Positions 1 to 8,179 of a DNA stretch of 15,738 nucleotides are shown one piece after another. A model generated the notes under the pieces. That model was not told the DNA's origin, ran no database searches, and saw only the letters and a list, made by a program, of their open reading frames with translations. The DNA comes from JAYODZ01 sp965660195. Lineage in GTDB: Bacteria > Pseudomonadota > Alphaproteobacteria > RS24. The stretch's first letter is position 1. Each line of letters starts with the position of its first letter. The translations under genes and the position numbers were made by a program. Location: positions 1 through 15,738 of the forward strand of contig CBFHZM010000036.1 in the NCBI GenBank assembly GCA_965660195.1. Direction: 5' to 3'.

Positions 1-49
1 CTTCGACAGGCGTGGTTCCGCCAAATTTTTCGGCACCCTCATCCGACAT
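1..49 (-). CDS. 5' end of an unidentified gene downstream of purD (partial)
   Basis: Sixteen codons are visible on the minus strand, starting at an ATG (47-49) and running off the window: M-S-D-E-G-A-E-K-F-G-G-T-T-P-V-E. A strong ribosome binding site (GGGAGGT) lies 4 bases upstream, so this looks like a genuine gene start. It begins 37 bases after the purD stop on the same strand, so it is probably co-transcribed with purD. The product cannot be identified from so few residues. A type II topoisomerase B subunit (ParE), which can have a short variable N-terminus like this, is a guess only. Confidence 0.55.
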   Translation of the reverse strand, partial: MSDEGAEKFGGTTPVE

Positions 50-86
50 TCTTACCTCCCGTCGCTCGGCCTTGCGCCTGTTTGCA

Positions 87-1379
87 TCACTTCTGTTCTA
101 ATCGTTCGAGCTCACGCCATCCAATGTCCCGACGGCAAAAGCCTTCCGGCCAGTTAATTTTATCAACGGCACGGTAAGCGATGTCGCGCGCCTCTGCAAT
201 CGTTGCTCCATGCGCTGTCACGTTTAGCACCCTACCACCCGTTGCTGTAAAGATAGAGTCCGTACAAGCAGTGCCCGCGTGGAAGACATGTGCGCCTTCT
301 GCCTCGGCGGCGGCGAGATTGCTGATGACACTGCCTTTTTTATAACTGCCAGGATAACCCTGATTGGCCATCACAACCGTTATAGCGATCTCGTTACGCC
401 AGACCAAGTCGATCTGCGCTAGGTCGCCGCGCGCTGTCGCCAGCAAGGCGGGCAACAGATCGCTCTCTAGTCGTGCCATTAAAACCTGACATTCGGGGTC
501 GCCAAAGCGGGCATTATATTCGACCAATTTGGGTCCCGCCTCCGTTAACATCAAACCAGCATAAAGCACACCGGCATAGGGCGTGCCGCGGGCGGCCATG
601 GTTGTTAGCGTTGGCGTTATAATCTCCCGCATCGTTTGCGCGACGAGATCGGGGGTCATGACCGAGGCAGGAGAATAAGCACCCATGCCGCCAGTATTGG
701 GTCCAGTATCACCGTCGCCGACGCGTTTATGATCTTGTGCTGTTGTCAGCGGTAATGCATTGACGCCATCGGTGAGCACGAAAAAGCTCGCCTCCTCGCC
801 GGTCATAAATTCTTCGATTACAAGCTCAGCGCCTGCTTCACCAAAGGCGCCGCCTAAAATATCATCGACGGCTTGGCGCGCTTCGCGCTCGGTCATAGCG
901 ATGATGACGCCTTTACCTGCGGCGAGGCCATCGGCCTTGATGACGATCGGGGCGGGGTGTGTATCGAGATAGTCATGCGCTTGGGATAAGTCTGAAAATC
1001 GCCCATAAGCGGCGGTCGGAATATTGGCCTCAGTGCAGAGGTCTTTCGTGAAACCTTTCGACCCTTCAAGTTGAGCGGCGGCAGCGCTAGGGCCGAAGAC
1101 ATCAAAACCTGCATCGCGCAACATATCACTAACGCCAGCGACCAACGGCGCTTCGGGGCCAATAACAACAAGGTCAATCGAATGGCTTTGACAAAATGCT
1201 AACACAGCAGCGCCATCATCGGGGTCGAGCGCGACATTCTCCGCTACGGTGGAGGTGCCACCGTTGCCCGGGGCGCAATAGAGTTGACCCAGTAAGGGGC
1301 TTTGCCGGAGCTTCCAGCACAAGGCATGCTCACGTCCGCCCGCGCCTAAAACCAAAAGCTTGAGTTTTTGTACCGTCAT
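87..1379 (-). CDS. purD: Phosphoribosylamine--glycine ligase (GAR synthetase)
   Basis: This cytoplasmic enzyme joins 5-phosphoribosylamine and glycine using ATP, the second step of de novo purine synthesis. The 430-residue product matches the usual bacterial length of about 430. Visible family features are the N-terminal GAGGREHAL motif (residues 12-20), the ATP-grasp lysine/glycine loop KADGLAAGKGV (148-158), GPNTGGMGAYSP (226-237) and the metal-binding EYNARFGDPECQ (287-298). The ATG at 1379 is preceded by AGAGGA 5 bases upstream, which supports this start. The gene is transcribed divergently from xseA, a common alphaproteobacterial arrangement, and shares a short upstream region with it. 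No truncation or missing catalytic residue is seen. Confidence 0.97.
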   Translation of the reverse strand: MTVQKLKLLVLGAGGREHALCWKLRQSPLLGQLYCAPGNGGTSTVAENVALDPDDGAAVLAFCQSHSIDLVVIGPEAPLVAGVSDMLRDAGFDVFGPSAAAAQLEGSKGFTKDLCTEANIPTAAYGRFSDLSQAHDYLDTHPAPIVIKADGLAAGKGVIIAMTEREARQAVDDILGGAFGEAGAELVIEEFMTGEEASFFVLTDGVNALPLTTAQDHKRVGDGDTGPNTGGMGAYSPASVMTPDLVAQTMREIITPTLTTMAARGTPYAGVLYAGLMLTEAGPKLVEYNARFGDPECQVLMARLESDLLPALLATARGDLAQIDLVWRNEIAITVVMANQGYPGSYKKGSVISNLAAAEAEGAHVFHAGTACTDSIFTATGGRVLNVTAHGATIAEARDIAYRAVDKINWPEGFCRRDIGWRELERLEQK

Positions 1380-1414
1380 TGCTTATCCTCTAACCGAACC
1401 GAGTCGCTGGGAAC

Positions 1415-1427
1415 CGGCGCGGCGCCG
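1415..1427. repeat. GC-rich inverted repeat in the purD leader
   Basis: CGGCGC-G-GCGCCG is a perfect 6-base inverted repeat with a single central base, between the candidate purD -10 box and the purD start. The 9-mer GGCGCCGAT at its right edge (1421-1429) recurs as a direct repeat at 1452-1460, so the two copies straddle the -10 box. It could be an operator or a leader hairpin, but GC-rich palindromes also arise by chance. Confidence 0.3.
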
Positions 1428-1438
1428 ATCGAGGGTTG

Positions 1439-1465
1439 ATTATACATCTCTGGCGCCGATGTCCA
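1439..1465 (-). promoter_or_regulatory. Candidate purD promoter
   Basis: Read leftward, a perfect TATAAT (1439-1444) lies 15 bases after TGGACA (1460-1465), five of six matches to the -35 consensus. The spacing is shorter than the preferred 17 bases. The -10 is about 60 bases from the purD ATG, leaving a leader that contains the dyad at 1415-1427. This is a pattern call only. No equally clear promoter was found for xseA on the other strand. Confidence 0.45.
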
Positions 1466-1518
1466 CCCCGCCACTTTGTTTGATACACAAGAAAGCAAAC
1501 CTACAGATTTGGCAGCCG

Positions 1519-2949
1519 ATGGAAGACGAAACCAGTAATCTCAAAGAATTTACGGTCAGTGAAATTTCTGGCGCGGTGAAACGCCAGATCGAGGATCAAT
1601 TCGGTTATGTGCGGGTGCGCGGCGAGTTGGGGCGGGTGGCACGGCCAGCCTCGGGGCATCTTTATTTCGACCTCAAGGACGAAAAAGCGGTTTTAGCGGC
1701 GGTTTGCTGGAAGGCCGTGGCGGCGCGATTGGGCGCTGAGCCAGAGCAAGGGCTTGAGGTTATTTGCACCGGTAATTTGACAACTTTTCCTGGCCAGTCA
1801 CGCTATCAGCTGGTTGTACAATCTATGGAACCTGCCGGCGAGGGGGCGCTGATGGCGCTTCTCGAGGCGCGTCGTAAAGCGCTCGCCGCCGAAGGGTTAT
1901 TTGATGCGGCAGCAAAAAAGCCCATACCCTATCTGCCGGAGGTGATTGGCGTGGTCACCAGCCCGTCTGGGGCGGTGATCCGCGATATTCTGCATCGCTT
2001 GGCAGATCGCTTTCCCCGTCGTGTCTTGGTCTGGCCAGTACGCGTACAAGGCGAGGGCGCAGCAGCCGAAGTCAGCGCTGCGATTGCCGGCTTTAATGCC
2101 TTAGGCCAAGCAGGTGGCTTGCCGCGGCCTGATCTTTTGATTGTCGCGCGCGGCGGCGGCAGTGTCGAAGATCTTTGGGCCTTTAATGAAGAAAATGTGG
2201 TCCGCGCTGTGGCTGCTTCCGATATTCCGGTGATCTCGGCGATTGGCCATGAAACCGATACGACGCTGATTGATTTTGCCGCTGATCAGCGGGCGCCGAC
2301 GCCGACGGCAGCGGCAGAAATGGCGGTACCAGTCCGCGCTGACTTACAAGCGCATATAATGACCTTGGAGCGGCGACTGTTGCAAGCGATGACGCGGCGG
2401 ATCTCCGAAAACCGTGCCCGGGTTGATGGCTTGGCGCGTGGTTTACCACGACCGCTAGATATTCTGGCGGGCGCGCATCAAACCTTGGATCTATATGGTG
2501 AGCGTTTGACGCGCAATCTTGACCGCTATTTGCGCGATCAGCAGGCCGTTCTGGCGAGCTTTAAAGCACGTCTGTCGCCGCGCTTACTCGATCCAACACC
2601 TTGGCTGCGGCAAAGCGCCGAGCTTGATCGTCGCATGCATCGGGCCGTGTCCGTGGCAATGGCACGCTTTCGCCAAAGCCTCGACGCTTTGGGGCGGCAA
2701 TTAAGATTGCTCAGCCATGAAGAGATTTTGGCGCGCGGCTTTGCACTGGTGACGATGCCAGATGGGCAATTGTTACGGCGGCCCGAACAAGCGCAGATCG
2801 GCGATCGATTGACCGTGCATTTGGCGGGTGACAGCAAAATTGCAGTTGATGTTGCGGCGCGCGATACGGTGCCACCGTCGCGGACGATCTCTGAGATAAA
2901 AGTCAGGAAGTCAAAATCTAGCAATGACGACCAGGGCGATTTGTTCTAA
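1519..2949 (+). CDS. xseA: Exodeoxyribonuclease VII large subunit
   Basis: This is the catalytic large subunit of exonuclease VII, which degrades single-stranded DNA from both ends and acts in mismatch repair and recombination together with several XseB subunits. The product is 476 residues. An N-terminal OB-fold (about 8-105) is followed by the catalytic domain with D156 in TSPSGAVIRD, the RGGGSVEDLWAFNEE block (211-225) and SAIGHETD (240-247). A charged, probably coiled-coil region (about 270-410) and a C-terminal segment follow. The frame is open back to 1360 inside purD. I chose the ATG at 1519 because it leaves ten residues before FTVS, as in known XseA proteins. The Shine-Dalgarno signal is weak, and an ATG at 1459 is possible. 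xseB is not in the window. Confidence 0.95.
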   Translation: MEDETSNLKEFTVSEISGAVKRQIEDQFGYVRVRGELGRVARPASGHLYFDLKDEKAVLAAVCWKAVAARLGAEPEQGLEVICTGNLTTFPGQSRYQLVVQSMEPAGEGALMALLEARRKALAAEGLFDAAAKKPIPYLPEVIGVVTSPSGAVIRDILHRLADRFPRRVLVWPVRVQGEGAAAEVSAAIAGFNALGQAGGLPRPDLLIVARGGGSVEDLWAFNEENVVRAVAASDIPVISAIGHETDTTLIDFAADQRAPTPTAAAEMAVPVRADLQAHIMTLERRLLQAMTRRISENRARVDGLARGLPRPLDILAGAHQTLDLYGERLTRNLDRYLRDQQAVLASFKARLSPRLLDPTPWLRQSAELDRRMHRAVSVAMARFRQSLDALGRQLRLLSHEEILARGFALVTMPDGQLLRRPEQAQIGDRLTVHLAGDSKIAVDVAARDTVPPSRTISEIKVRKSKSSNDDQGDLF

Positions 2950-2958
2950 ACTTCTGTC

Positions 2959-3174
2959 ATGAACCAACCAATACCAGGTGCCGAGGCTGTCATTCGTTTT
3001 TTAGATGGTGATTTTGAGATCATCAGACCGGGTACGCATGTGATTTGTGCGATATCGGGCGATGCGATTGCGCTTGAGGATTTGCGCTATTGGAGTGTCG
3101 ATCGGCAGGAGGCTTATCGTGATGCCGAGGCCTCGTATCAAGCCTATCAGCGATATAAAGGTCAAGGCACCTGA
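2959..3174 (+). CDS. DUF2093 family protein
   Basis: This 71-residue soluble protein has no signal peptide or membrane segment. It resembles the small DUF2093 family, which is essentially alphaproteobacterial and has no established function. Recognisable features are the N-terminal A-V-I-R-F-L-D-G-D-F run, the central IRPGTHVICA (residues 23-32), an I-x-L-E-D-L-R-Y-W-S-V-D segment and a polar C-terminus rich in Tyr and Gln. It starts 9 bases after the xseA stop and ends 2 bases before the peptidase gene, so all three are probably one transcript. DUF2093 genes near xseA and lpxK recur in this class (from memory), suggesting an envelope or housekeeping role, but no function can be assigned. Confidence 0.85.
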   Translation: MNQPIPGAEAVIRFLDGDFEIIRPGTHVICAISGDAIALEDLRYWSVDRQEAYRDAEASYQAYQRYKGQGT

Positions 3175-3176
3175 TC

Positions 3177-4064
3177 ATGCGATTTTTGGCTAGGCTGAAA
3201 GTTTTTGCGCTCAGTCTTGTTACGAGCCTGTCGGTCGCGCAGGCGCGGCCGGCGCATTTACCAGATATCAGCGATGCTTTTCCGTCGCAATTTGTCATCG
3301 CCGCTTACGGCCAAATGATACAAGGCGGGCTGGTTGTTCTTAAGTTGCAGCCTGACACAAACCTCGAATTGGATGGTGAGGCGATTGTCGCCGATCAGGG
3401 ACTAGCAGTGATCGGTTTTGATCGAGACCATGGTGAGCAGGCGTCGCTTCGCTTTACCCATTCGCGCGGCAAGGATAGCATTACCCTCGCGCTTGCGATT
3501 ACGGCGCAAACTTATGACATTCAGCGTATTGACGGTCTGCCGCCGAAATATGTTTCGCCGCCGCCCGAGGCTCTCGAGAAGATTAAGCGCGATGTTGCTT
3601 TGAAAAAGCAAGCGCGTCGCGATATTACCGCCGATATCGCGTTTGCCCAGGGTTTTCGCTGGCCGCTGACGGGAATTATTACGGGGCACTATGGAAGTCA
3701 ACGGTTTTACAATGGTGAAGCCCGCCGTCCCCATTATGGGGTCGATATTGCGGCGCCGGCTGGAACCGATATCGTAGCGGCGGCACCGGGCCGCGTCACC
3801 TTAGCTGACCGGGATATGTATTTTGAGGGCGGGCTTGTCTTTATCGACCACGGGCAAGGTCTCACCTCAATTTACATGCATATGGGCAAGGTGGATGTAA
3901 GGCCCGGTATGCGGGTAGAGGCGGGAACAAAAATCGGCGAGGTTGGCTCGACAGGTCGGTCAACTGGGGCACATCTCGATTGGCGCCTGCAATGGCGTGG
4001 TCGCCAACTCAATCCTGCGCTGGTGGTGCCGTCAATGTCGGAATTTGTAGCCGCGCAAGAATAA
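3177..4064 (+). CDS. Exported M23 family (LytM-type) peptidase
   Basis: The 295-residue product has a signal peptide (about 1-23, ending A-Q-A before Arg24), so it should act in the periplasm. An N-terminal beta-rich region (about 43-115, beginning YGQMIQGGLVVLKL) resembles the domain preceding many M23 catalytic domains. The peptidase core (about 160-285) has HYGVD (H186, D190), H235 in SIYMH and HLDW (H266, D268). M23 enzymes cut peptide bridges in peptidoglycan, or activate amidases when degenerate. The usual last zinc ligand in H-x-H is Asp268 here, so activity is likely but not certain. It starts 2 bases after the DUF2093 gene and ends inside lpxK on the opposite strand. Confidence 0.92.
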   Translation: MRFLARLKVFALSLVTSLSVAQARPAHLPDISDAFPSQFVIAAYGQMIQGGLVVLKLQPDTNLELDGEAIVADQGLAVIGFDRDHGEQASLRFTHSRGKDSITLALAITAQTYDIQRIDGLPPKYVSPPPEALEKIKRDVALKKQARRDITADIAFAQGFRWPLTGIITGHYGSQRFYNGEARRPHYGVDIAAPAGTDIVAAAPGRVTLADRDMYFEGGLVFIDHGQGLTSIYMHMGKVDVRPGMRVEAGTKIGEVGSTGRSTGAHLDWRLQWRGRQLNPALVVPSMSEFVAAQE

Positions 4065-5025
4065 GTGCCGCTAGATCGCTTTCGGGTGCTAGCTTCACAG
4101 ACAACACTTCGGCTAACTCTCCCAACTTGGCGCGCGCGCCGCTTTGTCCCACAAGCCGCACAGCGTCCTTTTCCGTCGTCATGAGCGGCGCCCCTTGCGC
4201 TTTCAGCAAGAGTGTTGCCGCCTCGCTCTCGGTTAAAAAATGGTGATCAGGGAAACTGGTTTGCGACAAGAGGCTGTAGCCAGCGCTACGCAACGTCGCG
4301 TAAAATTTGTCTGGATTGGCGATGCCACAAAAAGCATGCACTGCTTTTGGGGATGCCGTGACAGGCGAGAGCTGGGCTGGCACGATCGGGATCTGTGCTG
4401 CCCGACAGGCGCTTAAAAACGGCGCCAGATCAGCTGCCGCAGTTCCGATTAGAATGACAAGATCGATGCGGGGTAAGGCTTTTGTCCAAGGCTCGCGCAA
4501 AGGGCCAGCTGGAAACACACCGCCATTGCCTAGCCCGCGCGGGCCATCCAAAACAAGAATATTAAGGTCGTGGCGGAGGCTGGGGTTTTGTAGACCATCA
4601 TCTTTGATGCCGATCTGATAGCCGTGAGCGGCAGCAAGTTGGGCCGAAGCCAGTCGATCGGCGCCGACATAAACGGCGTGGCGCTGCGCCAGCATAGCGG
4701 GTTCATCGCCAACCATATGGGCGTGGTGCTGGGCCGGATCAACTTTTTGGGCCGTCGTAATGCTGCCGCCATAGCCGCGTGAGAGAATGGCAGGCTTTAA
4801 TCCAGCGCTGGCAAGTGCGCTCGCGAGATAATCTGCGCTTGGCGTTTTACCCGCCCCTCCCAACGTCAGGTTGCCGATACAAACAATTGGGATCGGTGCG
4901 CGGTGTGGGCGTGTCGCGAGGCGACGGATCAAGGTGGCCGACCGGTATAGCCACGCCAGAGGTTGGCTGGCCAGTTTGTAGAGGTTGAAGCCACCAACTT
5001 GCCACCAAAAATTAGGTTCAGTCAT
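4009..5025 (-). CDS. lpxK: Tetraacyldisaccharide 4'-kinase
   Basis: LpxK phosphorylates the 4' position of the tetraacyl disaccharide to give lipid IVA, a late Raetz-pathway step at the cytoplasmic face of the inner membrane. The 338-residue product has the P-loop GNLTLGGAGKTP (residues 51-62), LSRGYGG (81-87) and the catalytic-region motif DDGLQNPSL. Many homologues have His where this has Asn in DDG(F/L)Q-H, and Asn is common in alphaproteobacteria (from memory). A TTG at 5046 would add seven residues. I prefer the ATG at 5025 because GGGGTGG lies just upstream and it overlaps the waaA stop by only 8 bases, typical of translational coupling. Its 3' end runs 56 bases into the convergent M23 gene. 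Confidence 0.95.
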   Translation of the reverse strand: MTEPNFWWQVGGFNLYKLASQPLAWLYRSATLIRRLATRPHRAPIPIVCIGNLTLGGAGKTPSADYLASALASAGLKPAILSRGYGGSITTAQKVDPAQHHAHMVGDEPAMLAQRHAVYVGADRLASAQLAAAHGYQIGIKDDGLQNPSLRHDLNILVLDGPRGLGNGGVFPAGPLREPWTKALPRIDLVILIGTAAADLAPFLSACRAAQIPIVPAQLSPVTASPKAVHAFCGIANPDKFYATLRSAGYSLLSQTSFPDHHFLTESEAATLLLKAQGAPLMTTEKDAVRLVGQSGARAKLGELAEVLSVKLAPESDLAALILARLQIPTLTAPPAQD

Positions 5026-6298
5026 GGCCCACCCCAAAGCGTTCAAAACAGGTGACCACCTGTTGGCTTACTCGCGCGCGCGTTCCGATATGTTGCTCGA
5101 GATAGCGCTGCGCCGCCTCGGTCATGGCTGCGCGGGCGGCTGTATCGCGCAGATAATGCGATAGGGCCGGGCCAAGCGCATCGCGCGAGGTCGCAGCTGC
5201 CGCTCCAGATTCATTCAAAGCAGAGAAAATCTCGCTAAAGTTTTCAACTGAAGGTCCGTGCAAAACAGCACAATTAAGCCGCGCTGCTTCAAGTGGGTTC
5301 TGTCCGCCATGTGCAACAAAGGTACCGCCAATGACGCATAAGGATGCCAAACGGTAAAACAGTCCCATATCCCCGATCGTATCCCCGATTACAAATTCAG
5401 TGGTCTTGTCAGGCAAAGTCGTTTCGGACAGGCGGATATATTTGGCTTGCCGGCGGGCCCCTAATTTGATGATCTCGTCAGCTCGTTCGGGATGTCGGGG
5501 GACAATTAGGGTGAGGAGGTCGGGGTAACGTTCGCTTAATTGGTGATGCACCCGCATAGCAAGCGCTTCTTCATCATGATGCGAGCTGGCAAGTAACCAC
5601 GTCGTCCGGTTGCCTATGGCATTCTCCCAGCGCTCGAGAAGTTGCTGATTGACTGTCGGTGCTGGCGTATCAAGTTTTAAATTGCCTAACATCATGACGC
5701 CAGGAATGCCGAGTGCCTGAAGCCGTTGATTGGTTACCTCGTCTTGCGCCAGTATGAGATCAAATTTGTGCAGCATAGCTTGGAACCGTTCGCGATTGCG
5801 CGACCAACGGGCGAAACTGGCAGGTGACAAACGGGCATTAATGAGCCCCATAAATTTTGTCTGCGTGCGAGCCTGTGCGATCAAGGTCGGCCACAATTCC
5901 GACTCGACAAATAGCGCTGCCGCGGGCTGCCAATGAGAGAGAAAGCGCTTAACATAACGCGGGTGGTCTACTGGAACGAATTGATGAGAGAGCCAGTTAG
6001 CGCCTCGATCGCGCAGTTGGGCGATACGGTTGGCCGAAGTTTGCGTCGTCGTGGTGATTAAAAAATGCCAGTCAGAATAAGCGTCCCGTAAACTCTCAAT
6101 CAGAGGCAAGATCGAATTAGTCTCACCGACGCTTGCGGCATGAATCCAAATTACCGTTCCCGCAGGGCGCGGTATGCCGGCATGGCCGAACCGCTCCTTT
6201 ATACGCGTGGGATGCTCCTTGCCGCGCCACCGCCGCCAATAAAGCCAGAGAACCAGAAGCGGTTCAAGCACCCGAATTAGTGCTTGGTACCAAAACAT
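5018..6298 (-). CDS. waaA: 3-deoxy-D-manno-octulosonic acid (Kdo) transferase
   Basis: WaaA (KdtA) transfers Kdo from CMP-Kdo to lipid IVA, starting the LPS inner core. The 426-residue product begins with a hydrophobic membrane anchor (about 5-21). The catalytic Glu region ERFG (E35-G38) follows, then IWIHAASVGE, and FVESELWP in the N-terminal GT-B domain. The C-terminal nucleotide-sugar domain carries GGTFVAHGGQNPLEAA, a hallmark of the family. How many Kdo units it adds cannot be read from the sequence. Its ATG overlaps the msbA stop as TAATG (6296-6300), and its stop overlaps the lpxK start by 8 bases, so the three genes are almost certainly translated from one transcript. Confidence 0.97.
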   Translation of the reverse strand: MFWYQALIRVLEPLLVLWLYWRRWRGKEHPTRIKERFGHAGIPRPAGTVIWIHAASVGETNSILPLIESLRDAYSDWHFLITTTTQTSANRIAQLRDRGANWLSHQFVPVDHPRYVKRFLSHWQPAAALFVESELWPTLIAQARTQTKFMGLINARLSPASFARWSRNRERFQAMLHKFDLILAQDEVTNQRLQALGIPGVMMLGNLKLDTPAPTVNQQLLERWENAIGNRTTWLLASSHHDEEALAMRVHHQLSERYPDLLTLIVPRHPERADEIIKLGARRQAKYIRLSETTLPDKTTEFVIGDTIGDMGLFYRLASLCVIGGTFVAHGGQNPLEAARLNCAVLHGPSVENFSEIFSALNESGAAAATSRDALGPALSHYLRDTAARAAMTEAAQRYLEQHIGTRARVSQQVVTCFERFGVGHD

Positions 6299-8115
6299 TA
6301 GAAGCTTTCCCCACCGAATTGTGTCCGATAGAGATCGGCGTAAAGGCCGCCAGCGGCGAGAAGGCTGTCGTGATTACCGATCTCGACAATGCGGCCTTCA
6401 TCCATCACAAAAATCCGATCGGCGTGTAAAATTGTCGATAGACGGTGGGCAATGATGAAACTCGTCCGCCCTTGCATAAGGCGCGTCAGCGATTCCTGTA
6501 CCAACTTTTCCGACGCCGTATCGAGTGCACTGGTTGCTTCATCAAGCAACAGGATCGGTGCGTCTTTTAGAATGGCTCGCGCGATCGCAAGGCGTTGCTT
6601 TTGCCCGCCCGAGAGACGCAATCCTCCCTCGCCGACCATGGTGTCATATTGTTCCGGCAAGTCGGCGATGAAGTTATGCGCGGCGGCTTGTTTTGCGGCA
6701 TTAATGATAGCGTCGCGGCTAGCCGCATGGCTACCAAATGCAATATTGGCGGCGATGCTATCGTCAAACAAAAACGGATCCTGGGTCACGAGAGCCGTCG
6801 CTTGGCGCAGCGAAGCCAGGGTCATATCACGAATATCTGTACCGTCGATGGTAATCGATCCCTCTGAAACATCGAAAAATCGCAAAATTAAATTGAGGAT
6901 GGTTGACTTGCCGGCGCCCGAGGGGCCGACCAGCGCGATGGTCTCGCCAGCGGCAACGGTGAAATCGAGATCGCGAACGGCGAGGGCTTCGCGCGACGGA
7001 TATTGGAAACATACTTTATCAAAGCGGACTATGCCTTTTTCGGGCACCACGGATATCGCGTCGGCGCGATCCTCAATTTGGATCGGGGTGTCGACGAGAT
7101 GGAAGATCCGTTGTGCCGCTGCGACGCCTTCTTGCAATGAGGTTTGCACCGTCGCAACCGAGCGTAGGGGCCCATAAGACATAAGAAGGGCAGTAATAAA
7201 GCCCATAAACTCACCCGTTGTTAAAAGGCCAGCCTGACTTTGTTTGGCGCCGATATAGATAATGGCGGCTACCGCGATGCCACTAAGCGTCTCTACGATT
7301 GGGGAGGATGTCGCACGCGCTTTGAATGCCTTCATGGTGAAGCGAAGGATTTGATCGATATTTTCGCCAGCCCGTGCAATCAATTGATCTTCTTGGCCAT
7401 AGGCCTTGATCACCCGCAAACCGCTCATGGTCTCGGCCACGGTGGTGGATAGGCCACCTGTCTCCTCGAGCCCTTGTCGGGCTGCCTTGCGTGTTCGTCG
7501 CCCGACCGAGCGCAGCAGCACCAAGCCGACGGGTATAACAACAATGGTGTAAACCATCGCCAAATACCAGTTCGTGTAAAACATCACAATCGTTAGGGCT
7601 AAGACGGTGATCAAGTGGCGGGCCAACCCAATTACGGTCGTGTTGACCGTGTCGCGCAAGCGAATGGTGTCGGTCATAAAAATAGAAATATAAGCGCCGG
7701 TGTGAAGCTGAGAGATAAACGCCAAATCCCCGCGCACAATATTTTTGTATAAATCTTTTTGCAGATTGGCCGTGGTGCTTTGCCCAACAAAATTCAAAAT
7801 CACATTCGAAGCATAGGTTGCTACTGCCCGAATAGCTGAGGCGATCAAAATACCAAGCGGAATTAGAACCAGAAGCGGGCTATCGGGTGTATCAAAAACA
7901 TTGTCGATCGCTTGTTGAATAAACCAAGGCATGGCGCCTGAGGTTGCGGCGACAACAATGTTGGTCAAAACGCCGATTAAAAGTAGCCCAATATAGGGGC
8001 GCAAATAGCTGCGCATCATCCGCGAAATCAGGGCGCTGGATTTGCCGTCGCTTTCCTGATACTGGCGGACGATTTCCGCTTGCCTCTCGTCCGGTGCACT
8101 ATACGAATCGGCCAT
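6298..8115 (-). CDS. msbA: MsbA-type lipid A core ABC exporter
   Basis: This inner-membrane half-transporter fuses an N-terminal six-helix domain (about 40-320) to an ATPase domain (about 360-605). Counting from the GTG at 8118, Walker A GPSGAGKST is at 398-406, signature LSGGQ at 502-506, Walker B ILLLDE at 522-527 and the H-loop His at 558. The family includes lipid A flippases and multidrug exporters. Its position directly before waaA and lpxK, coupled by TAATG, argues for lipid A-core flipping to the periplasmic leaflet. GTG 8118 and ATG 8115 are adjacent in-frame starts, and I chose the ATG. A GAGAAG run sits close upstream. The N-terminal soluble extension is slightly longer than in E. 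coli MsbA. Confidence 0.93.
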   Translation of the reverse strand: MADSYSAPDERQAEIVRQYQESDGKSSALISRMMRSYLRPYIGLLLIGVLTNIVVAATSGAMPWFIQQAIDNVFDTPDSPLLVLIPLGILIASAIRAVATYASNVILNFVGQSTTANLQKDLYKNIVRGDLAFISQLHTGAYISIFMTDTIRLRDTVNTTVIGLARHLITVLALTIVMFYTNWYLAMVYTIVVIPVGLVLLRSVGRRTRKAARQGLEETGGLSTTVAETMSGLRVIKAYGQEDQLIARAGENIDQILRFTMKAFKARATSSPIVETLSGIAVAAIIYIGAKQSQAGLLTTGEFMGFITALLMSYGPLRSVATVQTSLQEGVAAAQRIFHLVDTPIQIEDRADAISVVPEKGIVRFDKVCFQYPSREALAVRDLDFTVAAGETIALVGPSGAGKSTILNLILRFFDVSEGSITIDGTDIRDMTLASLRQATALVTQDPFLFDDSIAANIAFGSHAASRDAIINAAKQAAAHNFIADLPEQYDTMVGEGGLRLSGGQKQRLAIARAILKDAPILLLDEATSALDTASEKLVQESLTRLMQGRTSFIIAHRLSTILHADRIFVMDEGRIVEIGNHDSLLAAGGLYADLYRTQFGGESF

Positions 8116-8179
8116 CACTTCTCAATCTATTTAACTGGCCCTTAGATAGCATAGCTGGCTGAGCAAAGCTAATCCTGCC

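Noticed and set aside
1360..1518. A 53-residue N-terminal extension of XseA beginning inside purD
   Set aside because: It would overlap the purD start, resembles no known XseA N-terminus and covers the likely purD promoter. The ATG at 1519 gives the normal family length.
5040..5066. A hairpin ACAGGTGACCACCTGT as a terminator before lpxK
   Set aside because: The short dyad lies inside the waaA coding sequence, has no T-run and is followed at once by lpxK, so termination there makes little sense.
6389..7177. A 262-codon rightward open frame opposite msbA
   Set aside because: It is antisense to the conserved ATPase domain of msbA. Its translation is rich in Ser, Arg, Ala and Met without domain features, and no ribosome binding site supports it. 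It is a shadow of msbA codon usage.
8116..8179. A possible terminator or promoter in the pmbA-msbA gap (TAGCT/AGCTA arms)
   Set aside because: The arms are only 5 bases with a 10-base loop and no T-run, and promoter hexamers are poor. I could not support a separate site.
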